Virus record (IMG/VR): IMGVR_UViG_3300008110_000042
Span: 1-64,000 of that record
Strand: one strand, 5' to 3'
Origin: a virus
DNA: 64,000 bases
Of the stretch, positions 51,497 to 60,748 are shown in pieces. The notes under the pieces were generated by a model. It ran no database searches. It worked only from the letters and a program-made list of their open reading frames with translations, and was not told the origin of the DNA. The position numbers and the translations under genes are program-made. Position 1 is the first letter of the stretch; each line of letters starts with the position of its first letter.

Positions 51497-51688
51497 TTAC
51501 TTTCCTCCTTGCTGTTGTTTGAGGACAGCTTTCAGTTTATTGACAACCTCTATCTGTCCTGCTCTAAACGCAGCTTGTCTAGCAAACTTTAGTTCATTAA
51601 CATCGGGGTCGTATTCTAAAGGTTTATAAAGTTCTTCCAGAATCTTTATTAGATCTGGGTCGATTCTCGGAAACTTTTCTAATTTCAT
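51497..51688 (-). CDS. Hypothetical protein (63 aa)
   Basis: A short helical protein with FPRIDPDLIKILEELYKP near the start and FARQAAFRAGQIEVVNKL in the middle. It begins inside the preceding gene and ends two bases before the next start. No family recognised. Confidence 0.58.
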   Translation of the reverse strand: MKLEKFPRIDPDLIKILEELYKPLEYDPDVNELKFARQAAFRAGQIEVVNKLKAVLKQQQGGK

Positions 51689-51803
51689 TTGTTAATTCAT
51701 CTAGCTTAGCGTAGATGTCTTTAAGCATAAGCTTAACTTCTGGCATATCAATACCAGAAGCAAGCGTTAATTTTGTTCTTGCTGATTGAATATTTGTAAC
51801 CAT
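51624..51803 (-). CDS. Hypothetical helical protein (59 aa)
   Basis: ATG 51803 to TAA 51624. Residues 6-45 look like two helices; the end is Ser/Arg/Lys-rich. It begins three bases after the upstream gene's stop and overlaps the next gene by 65 bases. The ribosome site is weak. Confidence 0.48.
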   Translation of the reverse strand: MVTNIQSARTKLTLASGIDMPEVKLMLKDIYAKLDELTNEIRKVSENRPRSNKDSGRTL

Positions 51804-51806
51804 AGT

Positions 51807-52655
51807 TTATTTCTTTGCTGCTATCTTTTTTGTTAGGTCTGTTATCTTATCAGTAGTTTTTGTTTGTTTTTTAGTAAAATCAGCTATGCTATTTTTTAGT
51901 TCATCAGCATAATAATTTGCCCATGTCTTTTGTAAATCAGCGGAAGACATAAAACGAGTAGTTTCAATCTCTCTTGTTAATTCTCTTTTTGCAGCTGACT
52001 CTGACTCAGACAATTTAATTGAATAGATAGGTTCTGTTTTTTTAGTAACTGGATTGTAACTATATGTTACTTCTTTATTACTTCTTTTAGCTGCATTCCA
52101 TCTAGCTAATTCAGCTGGGTTTTTAAGATTTATTTGATCATACTGAAATGGATTTATTCCACCTCTAGGAACAACAGGATTTAAAACAGAAGATAAATAT
52201 TTTTGTAATACTCCTGATTGAGCTGTTTGTTTTTCACTATTTAAAAACTTTGCAATGTCTTCTTGCTGTTTTTGATAAGCTAAATTATTTTTTTCTACTT
52301 CACCAATCTGCTGTTCTGTCTTTTGTTCAGCTGTTCTAGCTGCATTAAATACATAAAAAGCCTTGTCAGTGTTTGAAGCAGTAACAGCATCACCACCAAG
52401 TGTAAACTGAACATCTTTAATAGCAGAATATTCTTTATCATATACATCAGTATATCTAGGAACTTCTTTTGTTGCTAGTTTTTGAGCACCTGTTTGTTTA
52501 AAGTAAGCGGATTCACCGATGTCTCTAAAATCTAAAAGACCTGACTGAACAGTACTTAATGTTTTTCCAAGACTTTGTAATGAAGAGTTATAACTATTTA
52601 AGTCAGCTGTTCTTGTTGCAAGTGCTGCTTCAAGTTGGGCTAGTGTTTTTCCCAT
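51807..52655 (-). CDS. Hypothetical coiled-coil protein
   Basis: This is 282 residues, Lys/Gln/Thr-rich, with coiled coils at about 1-40, 105-140 and 225-282 and a Pro/Gly-rich middle (VVPRGGINPFQ). It opens the virion block after ribonucleotide reductase and may be structural. No family recognised. Confidence 0.62.
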   Translation of the reverse strand: MGKTLAQLEAALATRTADLNSYNSSLQSLGKTLSTVQSGLLDFRDIGESAYFKQTGAQKLATKEVPRYTDVYDKEYSAIKDVQFTLGGDAVTASNTDKAFYVFNAARTAEQKTEQQIGEVEKNNLAYQKQQEDIAKFLNSEKQTAQSGVLQKYLSSVLNPVVPRGGINPFQYDQINLKNPAELARWNAAKRSNKEVTYSYNPVTKKTEPIYSIKLSESESAAKRELTREIETTRFMSSADLQKTWANYYADELKNSIADFTKKQTKTTDKITDLTKKIAAKK

Positions 52656-52658
52656 GTT

Positions 52659-54551
52659 TTATCCTTTAAGATCTATGATCTCACATGCACCAGCAGTGCA
52701 TGCCATTGTATGAGAGGATGTTGTTGTGTCTGTCTTTTCATAGAAAGATAGATTATTGAAATCGACAGGAACCATTACATATGAATCATATGTTTCTTTA
52801 GTGATTGATTCAAATGGAGCCTGAGCATAGATATGATCAGACTTAGGTAGGAAAGAGATACCAGAAATCTTATCAAAGTTCTCCCATACCCACTGACCTA
52901 CTGGCATAAACTCACTATCGGAATAATTAACAGTAATGCTTGGCTTATGCTGGCAGTAATACTCTTGGTAAGCAAGCCACAGATTAAGGTGGTCGATTGC
53001 TTGTAGTTCATCTTGGGTAAGAGAACCTGATGGAGCAGACTGAGCAAAGGTAAAGACAGCGGTTGAATCTGGATTCATTACGCAGTCTTCTACCATAACC
53101 TGTGCATCACGCATAAGCTGATAGATAGGATCTTTCTTGTCGATACGAACTCTACGATAATAGTGCTCGGCATATCGTGGGTGTAGACCACTGGCTGAAT
53201 TAGCTAAGCATGAGGTAGTTCCCTCTGGCTTGATGCAAGTGATTGACTTGCTTGGGTTGACGCCCAATTGTTTAGCCCAATCAAGGTTAGTCTTGATTGC
53301 GATCTCACGGAGATTCTCAAGAACATGCTTGAGCTTTCCGTAACCATGAATGCCGGACATTAGCTTGTTATCAAAGATGCCTGTCATAGATACACCAAGT
53401 AGTCTCTCTTCTTCACAGTTCTTTGTCCATGAAGAATCTTCACGGGAAAGATAAGGAAAGTAAGTAAACATACTTTGAATTGTACCAATGATTGTAGCCA
53501 TCTCAATCTTCTTAGCTAATGTCTCAGGTGTATCTGAAGCGCGGACTACAACGGTCGATAGGTTGCAGAACTGATTGGGTCTGAGAATAATCTCAGAGCA
53601 AGGGTTGGTTCCATAATAAATACTTTCATCACGACCAGCCTTGACTGCAATAGCCCTCATCGCATCACGGTTGCAGATACCGCGCTCTCCACTGTGAGAA
53701 TTGTACAGATCAGTCCACTCCTCTAGAAATTGTCCCATTGAAGGGCGACCATTGTACACAGCGGAATTATTGGCTAGGGCGCGGTGACCTGATGATTCCC
53801 ACCAAGCACCGCTCTTACATGTTGCCATCTCACGATCCGCGAGATCACTGAGAGAGATCATTGCTGAGCGGCGAACGCCACCAACGATGACTGACTGAGC
53901 AATCTTGCAGCAAATATCGTGACACTCAAGCGGAGTGAGTCTTCGTCCCTGAGCCTTATAAAATGTCTGAACAATAAAGCGGAATACTTCCTCAAGCGGG
54001 GCAGGACCACTTGCGCGTCCTCCGAAAGTCTTGAGTTTTTCTCCAGCCTTGCGTACCTTACTAGTGTCCCACTTTAAGTGAACACCTTTGTATAGATTGT
54101 CGATTAGTTGATGGAGTGAATCACACCAGCCTTCACGACTATCTTCTACGAACATTACATTGTCAAACATCTTATGGATGGTTGGAATAGTTGGCATCTT
54201 GTCTGTGCATCTACGCTCAACAGTATAGCCAACACCAGTACCACACATAAGAATATACATTAGATTAGAGAAAGACTTTGATGAGTCGATCTCTAAATAT
54301 GAGCAGTTGTATAATGCGGTATGATCGCGGTCCAAAGCTGGCCCTGCGGTCATAAGCCCACGCATTGAGGGTAGAACCTCAAGATTTAGAATTGCATCAC
54401 GAACATCTGGTCGTGAAGCTAGGGCTGGAACCTTGGTTGTAAAGTAATTCCACCAACGATTTACAGTTTCATCCCAAGTTTCACGACGAGATTCAGAATC
54501 CATCCATCGGCTATAGCGAGAGATGGCAATAAAGTTTTGAAATGTATCCAT
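52659..54551 (-). CDS. nrdJ: Ribonucleoside-triphosphate reductase, B12-dependent class II
   Basis: This 630-residue enzyme makes deoxyribonucleoside triphosphates using adenosylcobalamin, so it works with or without oxygen. The catalytic cysteines are visible: Cys83 (ALYNCSYLE) and Cys329 (NQFCNLS) as the redox pair, Cys318 (NPCSEIIL) as the radical site, and Cys618/Cys623 (CTAGACE) as the C-terminal shuttle. The 11- and 5-residue spacings match the monomeric Lactobacillus-type enzyme. It follows dUTPase closely. It depends on the host for B12. Confidence 0.94.
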   Translation of the reverse strand: MDTFQNFIAISRYSRWMDSESRRETWDETVNRWWNYFTTKVPALASRPDVRDAILNLEVLPSMRGLMTAGPALDRDHTALYNCSYLEIDSSKSFSNLMYILMCGTGVGYTVERRCTDKMPTIPTIHKMFDNVMFVEDSREGWCDSLHQLIDNLYKGVHLKWDTSKVRKAGEKLKTFGGRASGPAPLEEVFRFIVQTFYKAQGRRLTPLECHDICCKIAQSVIVGGVRRSAMISLSDLADREMATCKSGAWWESSGHRALANNSAVYNGRPSMGQFLEEWTDLYNSHSGERGICNRDAMRAIAVKAGRDESIYYGTNPCSEIILRPNQFCNLSTVVVRASDTPETLAKKIEMATIIGTIQSMFTYFPYLSREDSSWTKNCEEERLLGVSMTGIFDNKLMSGIHGYGKLKHVLENLREIAIKTNLDWAKQLGVNPSKSITCIKPEGTTSCLANSASGLHPRYAEHYYRRVRIDKKDPIYQLMRDAQVMVEDCVMNPDSTAVFTFAQSAPSGSLTQDELQAIDHLNLWLAYQEYYCQHKPSITVNYSDSEFMPVGQWVWENFDKISGISFLPKSDHIYAQAPFESITKETYDSYVMVPVDFNNLSFYEKTDTTTSSHTMACTAGACEIIDLKG

Positions 54552-54571
54552 GTCTATCCTTCCTTAGTTAG

Positions 54572-55084
54572 TTATAAACCTGTACTTCCAAAACCACCAG
54601 TTCCCCGCGCAGTCTCTGGAAGTTTATCGACAGAGATGAATGGGAATTGAGTAACAGGTAGGAAGACAATCTGAGCAATACGATCACCAGTATTTAGTGT
54701 GACAACATCATAAGAGTTGTTTACCAAGGATACCATGATCTCACCACGATAATCACAATCAATAACACCCACAGAATTCTTGAGTGTAATACCCTTTGTA
54801 GCCAGACCAGAGCGTGGGAATATAAGACCCACGAATCCCTCTGGAATAGCAAAGGATACTCCAGTAGCAACCATCTGATTACTACCGGGATGCAGTACAA
54901 TATCTAGAGCGCACTTAAGATCTGCACCAGCAGCACCCTTGGTCTTATACTCAGGATTGCACTTAAGATCGTGGAGAACCATAGGGATACCCTTTGATCT
55001 ATGGGTATAAGTAGAAGTATTGTAATTATTATTATCAGCAAAGGTAGCTGAGTTTGTATCAAAGCAAGTAACTTCAGTATCCAT
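54572..55084 (-). CDS. dut: dUTP diphosphatase
   Basis: This 170-residue trimeric-type enzyme converts dUTP to dUMP, keeping uracil out of DNA and feeding dTMP synthesis by ThyX. All five motifs are present: AGADLKCAL, PRSGLATKG, GVIDCDYRGEI, GDRIAQIV and RGTGGFGSTG. It has an unusual extra 30 or so polar residues at the N-terminus. AGGAG precedes ATG 55084. Confidence 0.95.
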   Translation of the reverse strand: MDTEVTCFDTNSATFADNNNYNTSTYTHRSKGIPMVLHDLKCNPEYKTKGAAGADLKCALDIVLHPGSNQMVATGVSFAIPEGFVGLIFPRSGLATKGITLKNSVGVIDCDYRGEIMVSLVNNSYDVVTLNTGDRIAQIVFLPVTQFPFISVDKLPETARGTGGFGSTGL

Positions 55085-55844
55085 TAGTATCTCCTAGGGT
55101 TTGTTCTTCAGTAGCCCCAACTATTGGGCAATATAGTTTTACCTGTTTAGTAGCCTTGTCGTACTCACCATCCCGTAGGATGCGGACAGATCGGGCCATA
55201 GCCAAACAGTAATCATAATCATATTTACCGCCATCTGCGGTCTTAGCTTGGTCATAAGCTGCCAGTACAGCAGCCGACCAGTTCCGGGGGTGGACATACT
55301 TAAGCCACTTCTCAGCCTTAGCTGGCCCCCACTTCCAGATACCGGGGATATTATCGGTCGTATCCCCGGTAATCCACTGCTTGTGGAAGTTATAGTCAGC
55401 AGTGTAATCATCTACCATATCTGGTGTATGTTCCTTGTCAGGATTCCAGTGCCACCCCGGTACAGACTTGAGATCTTTATCAATGGTAACAGCTATCCCC
55501 TTACCAGAAGAAGCCATAAGTCCCATAATATCATCAGCCTCTAGCCTTGGTACTGTCAGAATGTCATGCTCTTTGATAAGCTCAAGAGCGTAGTCCATGC
55601 AATCTGGGGTCTGTTTACGCACATCACGATGTGCCTTATAGGGTTCCCAGAAGTCCCGTCTGTAGTTATCCTTGCGGCTACAAGACATGGCAATGTAGAC
55701 CTTCTTCATTCCCATTGGTGTCCAAGCCTTAACATCATGGGATAGCCGTTCTTCTAGATACTCAACACCTTCTTGATCAGCCCAGAAAGCAGCACGGTAA
55801 CACAAGATATCTCCATCTAGAACAGCAACATCAGGTCTTTCCAT
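55074..55844 (-). CDS. 5'-3' exonuclease (gp6-like)
   Basis: This is 256 residues (T7 gp6 has 300). Acidic metal-binding motifs are visible: LDGDILCYRAA near the start, RLEADDIMGLMA near residue 100, TIDKDLKSVPG near 120 and GDTTDNIPGI near 160, as in the FEN/PolI-type nuclease family. It removes RNA primers, degrades host DNA for nucleotides and joins in recombination. It overlaps both the kinase and dut genes. The candidate promoter copy 3 lies in its last codons. Confidence 0.93.
   Translation of the reverse strand: MERPDVAVLDGDILCYRAAFWADQEGVEYLEERLSHDVKAWTPMGMKKVYIAMSCSRKDNYRRDFWEPYKAHRDVRKQTPDCMDYALELIKEHDILTVPRLEADDIMGLMASSGKGIAVTIDKDLKSVPGWHWNPDKEHTPDMVDDYTADYNFHKQWITGDTTDNIPGIWKWGPAKAEKWLKYVHPRNWSAAVLAAYDQAKTADGGKYDYDYCLAMARSVRILRDGEYDKATKQVKLYCPIVGATEEQTLGDTNGY
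55108..55130 (-). promoter_or_regulatory. Candidate phage RNA polymerase promoter, copy 3
   Basis: The minus strand reads TGCCCAATAG then TTGGGGCTACTGA, one base from consensus. It is 24 bases upstream of the dut start and would serve dut, nrdJ and the virion genes. Confidence 0.6.
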
Positions 55845-56562
55845 TATCTTTTTCCTCGTCTAGTAGTTTAAGAATGTCTTGAATAATTTGCTCTTCATCA
55901 GGAGAGCGATCCTCACGGCATGACATACACAGTTCACAGTTACAAAGATCACCAAGCAATCCTTCAGTTAGAATGTGAAACCATTCTTCAAACCTTTGGG
56001 TTGCTTTTTCTTTGTACTTCTTTTCTGTACCGTCATTACGAAGTAAGTAATTAAAGACATCAGAATAATTCTTGTCTTCATTTTCTAATGAGTTAGCCAT
56101 TGCTTCTGACTCATGCTTTCTCCACTCAGCAGTATCTTCGGGCAACACACGATTACCATGTGATACAAAGACAGTCAATGCTCGTAGTTCACGGGCAGCG
56201 GCAACCTCATTCATGTATCGGCAGTCATCTACAATGACAACCTTCTCATGCCATGTCTCTGGGTCTTGGTCTAATGCTTTCTTTTCTTGTTCGTATAAGA
56301 ACTTAATCTTTTCTTTAAACTTCTTTACCCAGAAGTCGGAGTCAATAGTTCTCATGTCTGAACCAAGAGTCTGGCAAAATGCACGATACTCTTCTGGGTT
56401 CTTGTCTTTTGAGAAGCCTCTTGTTTCTGCTTCTTCCTTTAAAGCCTGAGCAAAAGGAAGTAAGATAGGCGAGTAGCCTTCATTGTAAGCGTATTCACTT
56501 AGCCATTTGGCCAGTGTTGTTTTGCCCACGCGGGCCTTTCCACCGATCATTATTATTAGCAT
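55831..56562 (-). CDS. Deoxynucleoside monophosphate kinase-like protein
   Basis: This is 243 residues. The P-loop GGKARVGKTT is at residues 7-16; a later IVDDCRYMNE segment resembles the Walker B and substrate region of phage dNMP kinases (T4 gp1 family). It would phosphorylate dNMPs from degraded host DNA and ThyX. The C-terminus adds a CNCELCMSC cluster and a Glu-rich helix, not part of the usual fold. It sits with exonuclease, dUTPase and ribonucleotide reductase. Confidence 0.85.
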   Translation of the reverse strand: MLIIMIGGKARVGKTTLAKWLSEYAYNEGYSPILLPFAQALKEEAETRGFSKDKNPEEYRAFCQTLGSDMRTIDSDFWVKKFKEKIKFLYEQEKKALDQDPETWHEKVVIVDDCRYMNEVAAARELRALTVFVSHGNRVLPEDTAEWRKHESEAMANSLENEDKNYSDVFNYLLRNDGTEKKYKEKATQRFEEWFHILTEGLLGDLCNCELCMSCREDRSPDEEQIIQDILKLLDEEKDNGKT

Positions 56563-56998
56563 GTAAGCTCTCCCATAGTTCCTTTGGACTGAAGAGGTCA
56601 GGGATATCCCAACCTTTAAACTTTAAATAGTCACAGATAAATGTAACACAACTAGCTGGTTTCTTCATACCAAAGAAACGACCAACTGCACAATAAAAGA
56701 TCATCTTAACCGCGTTAATCTTCGGATAGGTTTGGAAGAATGTAAAGTCAGCAGAAGATAACTCAAGATCGCCAATGTTATACTCATAATACTTTTCTGC
56801 TTTTAGTTTAGATAAAGTTTTTACCTTTGTAATTTCAGCAGCCTTACCATCAATAACAATAACAGCTATTGGTGGTTCGGTACTAAACTCAAGATGAGCA
56901 TGAGTATGCTTAGCATTAGTAAGTATCCGAATAAAGGCATAACGCCACGCTTGTATTGGCTTGAATTTATAGAAACAAATTTTAACATTAACTCTCAT
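56495..56998 (-). CDS. Possible permuted papain-like (NlpC/P60) protein
   Basis: This is 167 residues. HTHAHLEFS near residues 31-39 and SCVTFICDYLKFKGW near 116-130 follow the order His early, Cys late, seen in circularly permuted NlpC/P60 amidases or lipases, where the strand after the His is hydrophobic. If correct it could hydrolyse a peptide or lipid bond. It overlaps the kinase gene by 68 bases. It lacks a signal peptide. Confidence in the family is low to moderate. Confidence 0.5.
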   Translation of the reverse strand: MRVNVKICFYKFKPIQAWRYAFIRILTNAKHTHAHLEFSTEPPIAVIVIDGKAAEITKVKTLSKLKAEKYYEYNIGDLELSSADFTFFQTYPKINAVKMIFYCAVGRFFGMKKPASCVTFICDYLKFKGWDIPDLFSPKELWESLHANNNDRWKGPRGQNNTGQMAK

Positions 56999-57320
56999 AA
57001 AAGATTGGCATCCCTAAATATGTTGCGAGTGAATGCTCAACTCTTGCTCCTTCAGAATGCTCCCATCCATGCAGCATTACCATAGCATTGCAGTTTAGAA
57101 TTGCATCAAGATCCCTCTTCATGCATGAGCGGAGGTGTTCCTTAGAATCCTCTGCTGTTGTTGGATCAAAGCCTTCATCCTCATCCATACGGGCGGGATT
57201 ATAAATCTTTTCAATCATTGGGTTCTTTACCCACTTCTTCTCTGCATTATAGAAAGCATCAAAGTTGTGGTTCGGGTATCCCCGCATAGGACCAGCAATG
57301 TACATAGTAAGTGAACTCAT
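56988..57320 (-). CDS. DUF4406 protein, nucleoside deoxyribosyltransferase-like
   Basis: ATG 57320, with AAGGAG just upstream, is preferred over 57347. The product is about 110 residues. It has MYIAGPMRGYPNHNFDAFYNA at the start and DAILNCNAMVMLHGWEHSEGARVEH at residues 75-100; both match DUF4406, a small Rossmann-like family related to nucleoside 2-deoxyribosyltransferases. It may clean up or recycle modified or excess nucleotides. It overlaps the next gene by 11 bases. Confidence 0.85.
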   Translation of the reverse strand: MSSLTMYIAGPMRGYPNHNFDAFYNAEKKWVKNPMIEKIYNPARMDEDEGFDPTTAEDSKEHLRSCMKRDLDAILNCNAMVMLHGWEHSEGARVEHSLATYLGMPIFYES

Positions 57321-57328
57321 ATTACTCC

Positions 57329-59020
57329 TTAGTGGGTTTCTGCCCAATTATTACCGATGCGATACTCAGCATCAATACGAATATTAAGATTAAGCTGCTC
57401 ACCAGCAGTCGTTGCAGCAGCAGTCACAGCCTTGCCAAACTCATCGGCAACAGACTTGGGACAACTGTACTGCAACTCGTCATGGATATAAGCCAGCTGA
57501 TTGGCGCGTAGGCGCGTTGCTGCTTTGCTAGCCTCAACCATCCAGTACTTCGATACGATGGCTCCTGAGCCTTGCAGGAGGGTATTGAGGGCAGCGTGTT
57601 CGCTACGGACGGGTACGCTTCTACCATCGGGTAGTCGTACCTTGCCTGTCTTGATTGTCTCAAAGCGTACAGCATCCTGTACTTTAGCAAGTGCAGGGAT
57701 TTCCTTTTGGAAACGCTCACGCAATTTACGAGCGGCATCAACAGAGCAGTCGCATACCATAGCAATCTTCTTATCGCCAGCACCATAAAGGTAAGCGTAG
57801 ATGAATGACTTGGCAAGCGAACGACTAGACAAACCAGCAGCATGTTGATTGTGTGTATGAATGTCACCAGTAAGCAGCACCTTAGCATACTCACCATTGT
57901 CATACTTAGCCATGAAGTGAGCAAGCATACGCAGCTCAAGACCTGACAAGTCAGCACCAACCAAAGACTCACCAGCATTTGCAACCCATAGTTCTCTTGC
58001 ACGGTGGTCGCCACTTACCTGAGCAATGTTAGGTTGGCTGTGTGTGCAACGACCTGTAGCAGCACCTTGTGCATTGATGCCACCGTGGATACGATGATCT
58101 CTGCTAGATGTTACACGGGTGTTCCAGTCTTCAACCATACCCATAAGCTTGACTGTGTTAAAGTACTCAGTCAACTTCTTTGCTTCGGGATAGTCAAGAG
58201 TAGCAAGCACTGCTTCGTCTACCTTGGGATTTCCCTTGTCAGTTAGTGGTGGTTCCCATCCATACTTCTCATTTAAGCGGGATGCAATTTGCTGTCGGCT
58301 ACCGGGATTAAAGATCTCAATCTTATCCTTTAGTCTTTTGCCTGTCTTTTCTGAATGACGGATAATGATCTTGTTAGGAAAGATCTCACGCATTTCATCT
58401 TCAATACCAAGCTTCTCAAGCATAAGCTTTTGATACAGCTTGTCTCCTGCATCACTGTCATAATTAAATCCATGCTCTACTTGCTCCATTAGAACTTCAG
58501 ATACACTACTCTCAAAGCGAACTAGTTCTTTGTTCTTTGTAATGAATTGTTTCTGGGCTTGATAGATAGCCATGCCTAGTCTGACATCTTGTAAGCAGTA
58601 AGTACCCATCTCATCTGAGTACTGGCTCCATCCACCCTTGTAATCTATCTTGGGATACTTAAGATACTTACCCCAAGATTCCAGAGAGTTATCACCTAGT
58701 GGGTGATTGTTAATATCTGGATGCATTAACTTGCTGATAACGAGCGTATCAACAATGCACTTCGGTCGCGCCATCCCATGCAGTCTACGCATCACGGGAA
58801 AATCGTAGCCCCAGATATTGTGTCCGATAATCACGGGCATCTCACTGAGGTACTTGACCAGATCTTTCATCTGGTGTTCTAACCAAAGGATAGGATCTTC
58901 GTCATTGACCTTAGTAGCGGCACACAGAATTCTAGTAACCTCTGCATAAGGCTTACCCTTACTATCAAGGATTAGTTCACCAAGTCCGTTACCTTCAATG
59001 TCAAGGACGCATACCTTCAT
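57329..59020 (-). CDS. DNA polymerase, family A
   Basis: This is 563 residues (T7 gp5 has 704). The 3'-5' exonuclease begins at LDIEGNG with Asp7 and Glu9 and continues with IIGHNIWGYDFPV near 65; polymerase motif A is GADLSGLELRML near 354, motif B is RSLAKSFIYAYLYGAG near 405, and motif C is YIHDELQ near 510. The residue equivalent to E. coli Phe762 is Tyr, as in T7. The shorter length suggests that the thioredoxin-binding insertion of T7 is missing or reduced. Confidence 0.96.
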   Translation of the reverse strand: MKVCVLDIEGNGLGELILDSKGKPYAEVTRILCAATKVNDEDPILWLEHQMKDLVKYLSEMPVIIGHNIWGYDFPVMRRLHGMARPKCIVDTLVISKLMHPDINNHPLGDNSLESWGKYLKYPKIDYKGGWSQYSDEMGTYCLQDVRLGMAIYQAQKQFITKNKELVRFESSVSEVLMEQVEHGFNYDSDAGDKLYQKLMLEKLGIEDEMREIFPNKIIIRHSEKTGKRLKDKIEIFNPGSRQQIASRLNEKYGWEPPLTDKGNPKVDEAVLATLDYPEAKKLTEYFNTVKLMGMVEDWNTRVTSSRDHRIHGGINAQGAATGRCTHSQPNIAQVSGDHRARELWVANAGESLVGADLSGLELRMLAHFMAKYDNGEYAKVLLTGDIHTHNQHAAGLSSRSLAKSFIYAYLYGAGDKKIAMVCDCSVDAARKLRERFQKEIPALAKVQDAVRFETIKTGKVRLPDGRSVPVRSEHAALNTLLQGSGAIVSKYWMVEASKAATRLRANQLAYIHDELQYSCPKSVADEFGKAVTAAATTAGEQLNLNIRIDAEYRIGNNWAETH

Positions 59021-60742
59021 TTAGTTCTCCTCTGGGTCAAAGACAAGAGAGCCATCCTCTGCCATAGCAAAGCCGATCTCTTTCAAACGACCCGTAGTGT
59101 GGTCATAAAATAGTGTTGCTGCAATACCAGCCCTACCTGTCAGGCGATTCTTGAGAACACGAACAATTGTAGTATTGGCAATCTTGTGGTCTGTGTTCTG
59201 ACGATCACGCTCAAGAGCAATAACTGTGTTAGGCACACTAGCCAAAGCACCAGAGCCACGCAGATCTTGCAAAGTAATTCGATCACCTTCTTCATAAGCC
59301 TTCTCTGATTTTTTAAGCTGCGATACAATGTCAATATGCACACCAGTACGAACAGCCAATGCTCTTAGTTCTTTCATAAGTGTATCAATAATGATTCGTT
59401 CAGAACCACCACCCTCAACATCTTTGTCAGACATGCTCATAAGACCAGCGGCTGCTGCCGTGATATGGTCTAGGACAATGACCTGAACACCAAGAGACAC
59501 AGCCATAAACTCCATACGAGCAAGCAGATTCTGCATGGCATTGTTGCCAAGGTGATCATAGATATAGAAGCTAGTCTCGCTTAGCTTACGCTTAGCAGTG
59601 TAGTACTCTTCATCTGTAAGATCATCAATCATCTGCATGTTGATAGGATTCTTACCCATCTGTACCCGTAGCTCATTCATCATACGACAAGCACGGATAG
59701 CACGGACAGGCTTGTTAAGCATAAGGCTAATCATGTCATCCATTGTCTCCTGCGGAGACTCCTCAAGCATGATACAACCTACGCTGCGACCTTCTGTAAG
59801 ATGGTGCATCATAAGTTCGCGGAGGATAGTAGACTTACCTGAGCCAGTACCAGATGCCCATAGACTAATCTCTCCACCACGCTGACCAATCAGGAACTCT
59901 GATAGACCATCGTATGGGAAGGGATACACCTTACTGTTTGTTATAGTCTCTGATGCATCTACAATCTTAGAGATATGTAGAATCTCATCTGGAGAATACT
60001 GGTGGGCTTCCCAGATAGCAGACACAAGCTGCTTAGTCTGAGCATTGACAAGACACTCATTGGCATCCTTGTAAGGAAGCTTAGCAATCTTGCACTTGCC
60101 CGGTGGTAGTAGTTCGGCAACCTCATTGGCTGCTTTAATACCCGGCTCATCCATGTCAAAACACAGAACAACTTCTGCATAAGAGTTAACAAACTCTAGG
60201 TTATCACGGATAGATTTAGCTGCTGACTGCGCTCCATTTGGGATGGAGACTACAGGCCAAGTACCACCAAGAACTTGATTGACAGTCATGCAGTCAATCT
60301 CACCCTCAGTAATCACAAGTCGCTTGCCACCATTCTTCCATAGGTTCTGACCATAAAGCTCAGCACTCTTGGCTGATCCCTTCCAAGCAAACTGCTTGTT
60401 AGGACCACGAAGATGTTGACCAATCAACTCACCATTGGTATAGTAGTTAGCAATCTGAACTTCCTTGCCATTGACCTTAGCTACCTGATAGCCATAGAGT
60501 CGGCAAGTCTTTTCCGTAATACCGCGATCTTCAAGATCAATGTAAGAACCAGTGAGAGTCTTAAACTCTTTAGGTTGTAGCGTAACAGTCTCATCGGTCA
60601 TCTCTTTTCCTTTTGTATTACGGTGATAACTACACTTGAAACAATACACATGGTCATCATAGACCGCAAGATTGTCTCCACTGCGGTCTTCACCATTAGC
60701 CGCGCAGCGTGGACATTCTGTTTTCTTTTGAAATAAGCTCAT
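59021..60742 (-). CDS. DNA primase-helicase (gp4-like)
   Basis: This is 573 residues (T7 gp4 has 566). The zinc-binding domain has Cys10, Cys13, Cys34 and Cys37; TOPRIM follows with VITEGEIDC near 142 and CFDMDEPG near 193; the RecA-type helicase has Walker A ASGTGSGKST near 300 and the IVLDHITAAA Walker B-like segment near 425. It unwinds the fork and makes RNA primers for the polymerase encoded next to it. It ends one base before the polymerase start. Confidence 0.96.
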   Translation of the reverse strand: MSLFQKKTECPRCAANGEDRSGDNLAVYDDHVYCFKCSYHRNTKGKEMTDETVTLQPKEFKTLTGSYIDLEDRGITEKTCRLYGYQVAKVNGKEVQIANYYTNGELIGQHLRGPNKQFAWKGSAKSAELYGQNLWKNGGKRLVITEGEIDCMTVNQVLGGTWPVVSIPNGAQSAAKSIRDNLEFVNSYAEVVLCFDMDEPGIKAANEVAELLPPGKCKIAKLPYKDANECLVNAQTKQLVSAIWEAHQYSPDEILHISKIVDASETITNSKVYPFPYDGLSEFLIGQRGGEISLWASGTGSGKSTILRELMMHHLTEGRSVGCIMLEESPQETMDDMISLMLNKPVRAIRACRMMNELRVQMGKNPINMQMIDDLTDEEYYTAKRKLSETSFYIYDHLGNNAMQNLLARMEFMAVSLGVQVIVLDHITAAAAGLMSMSDKDVEGGGSERIIIDTLMKELRALAVRTGVHIDIVSQLKKSEKAYEEGDRITLQDLRGSGALASVPNTVIALERDRQNTDHKIANTTIVRVLKNRLTGRAGIAATLFYDHTTGRLKEIGFAMAEDGSLVFDPEEN

Positions 60743-60748
60743 TCATTT

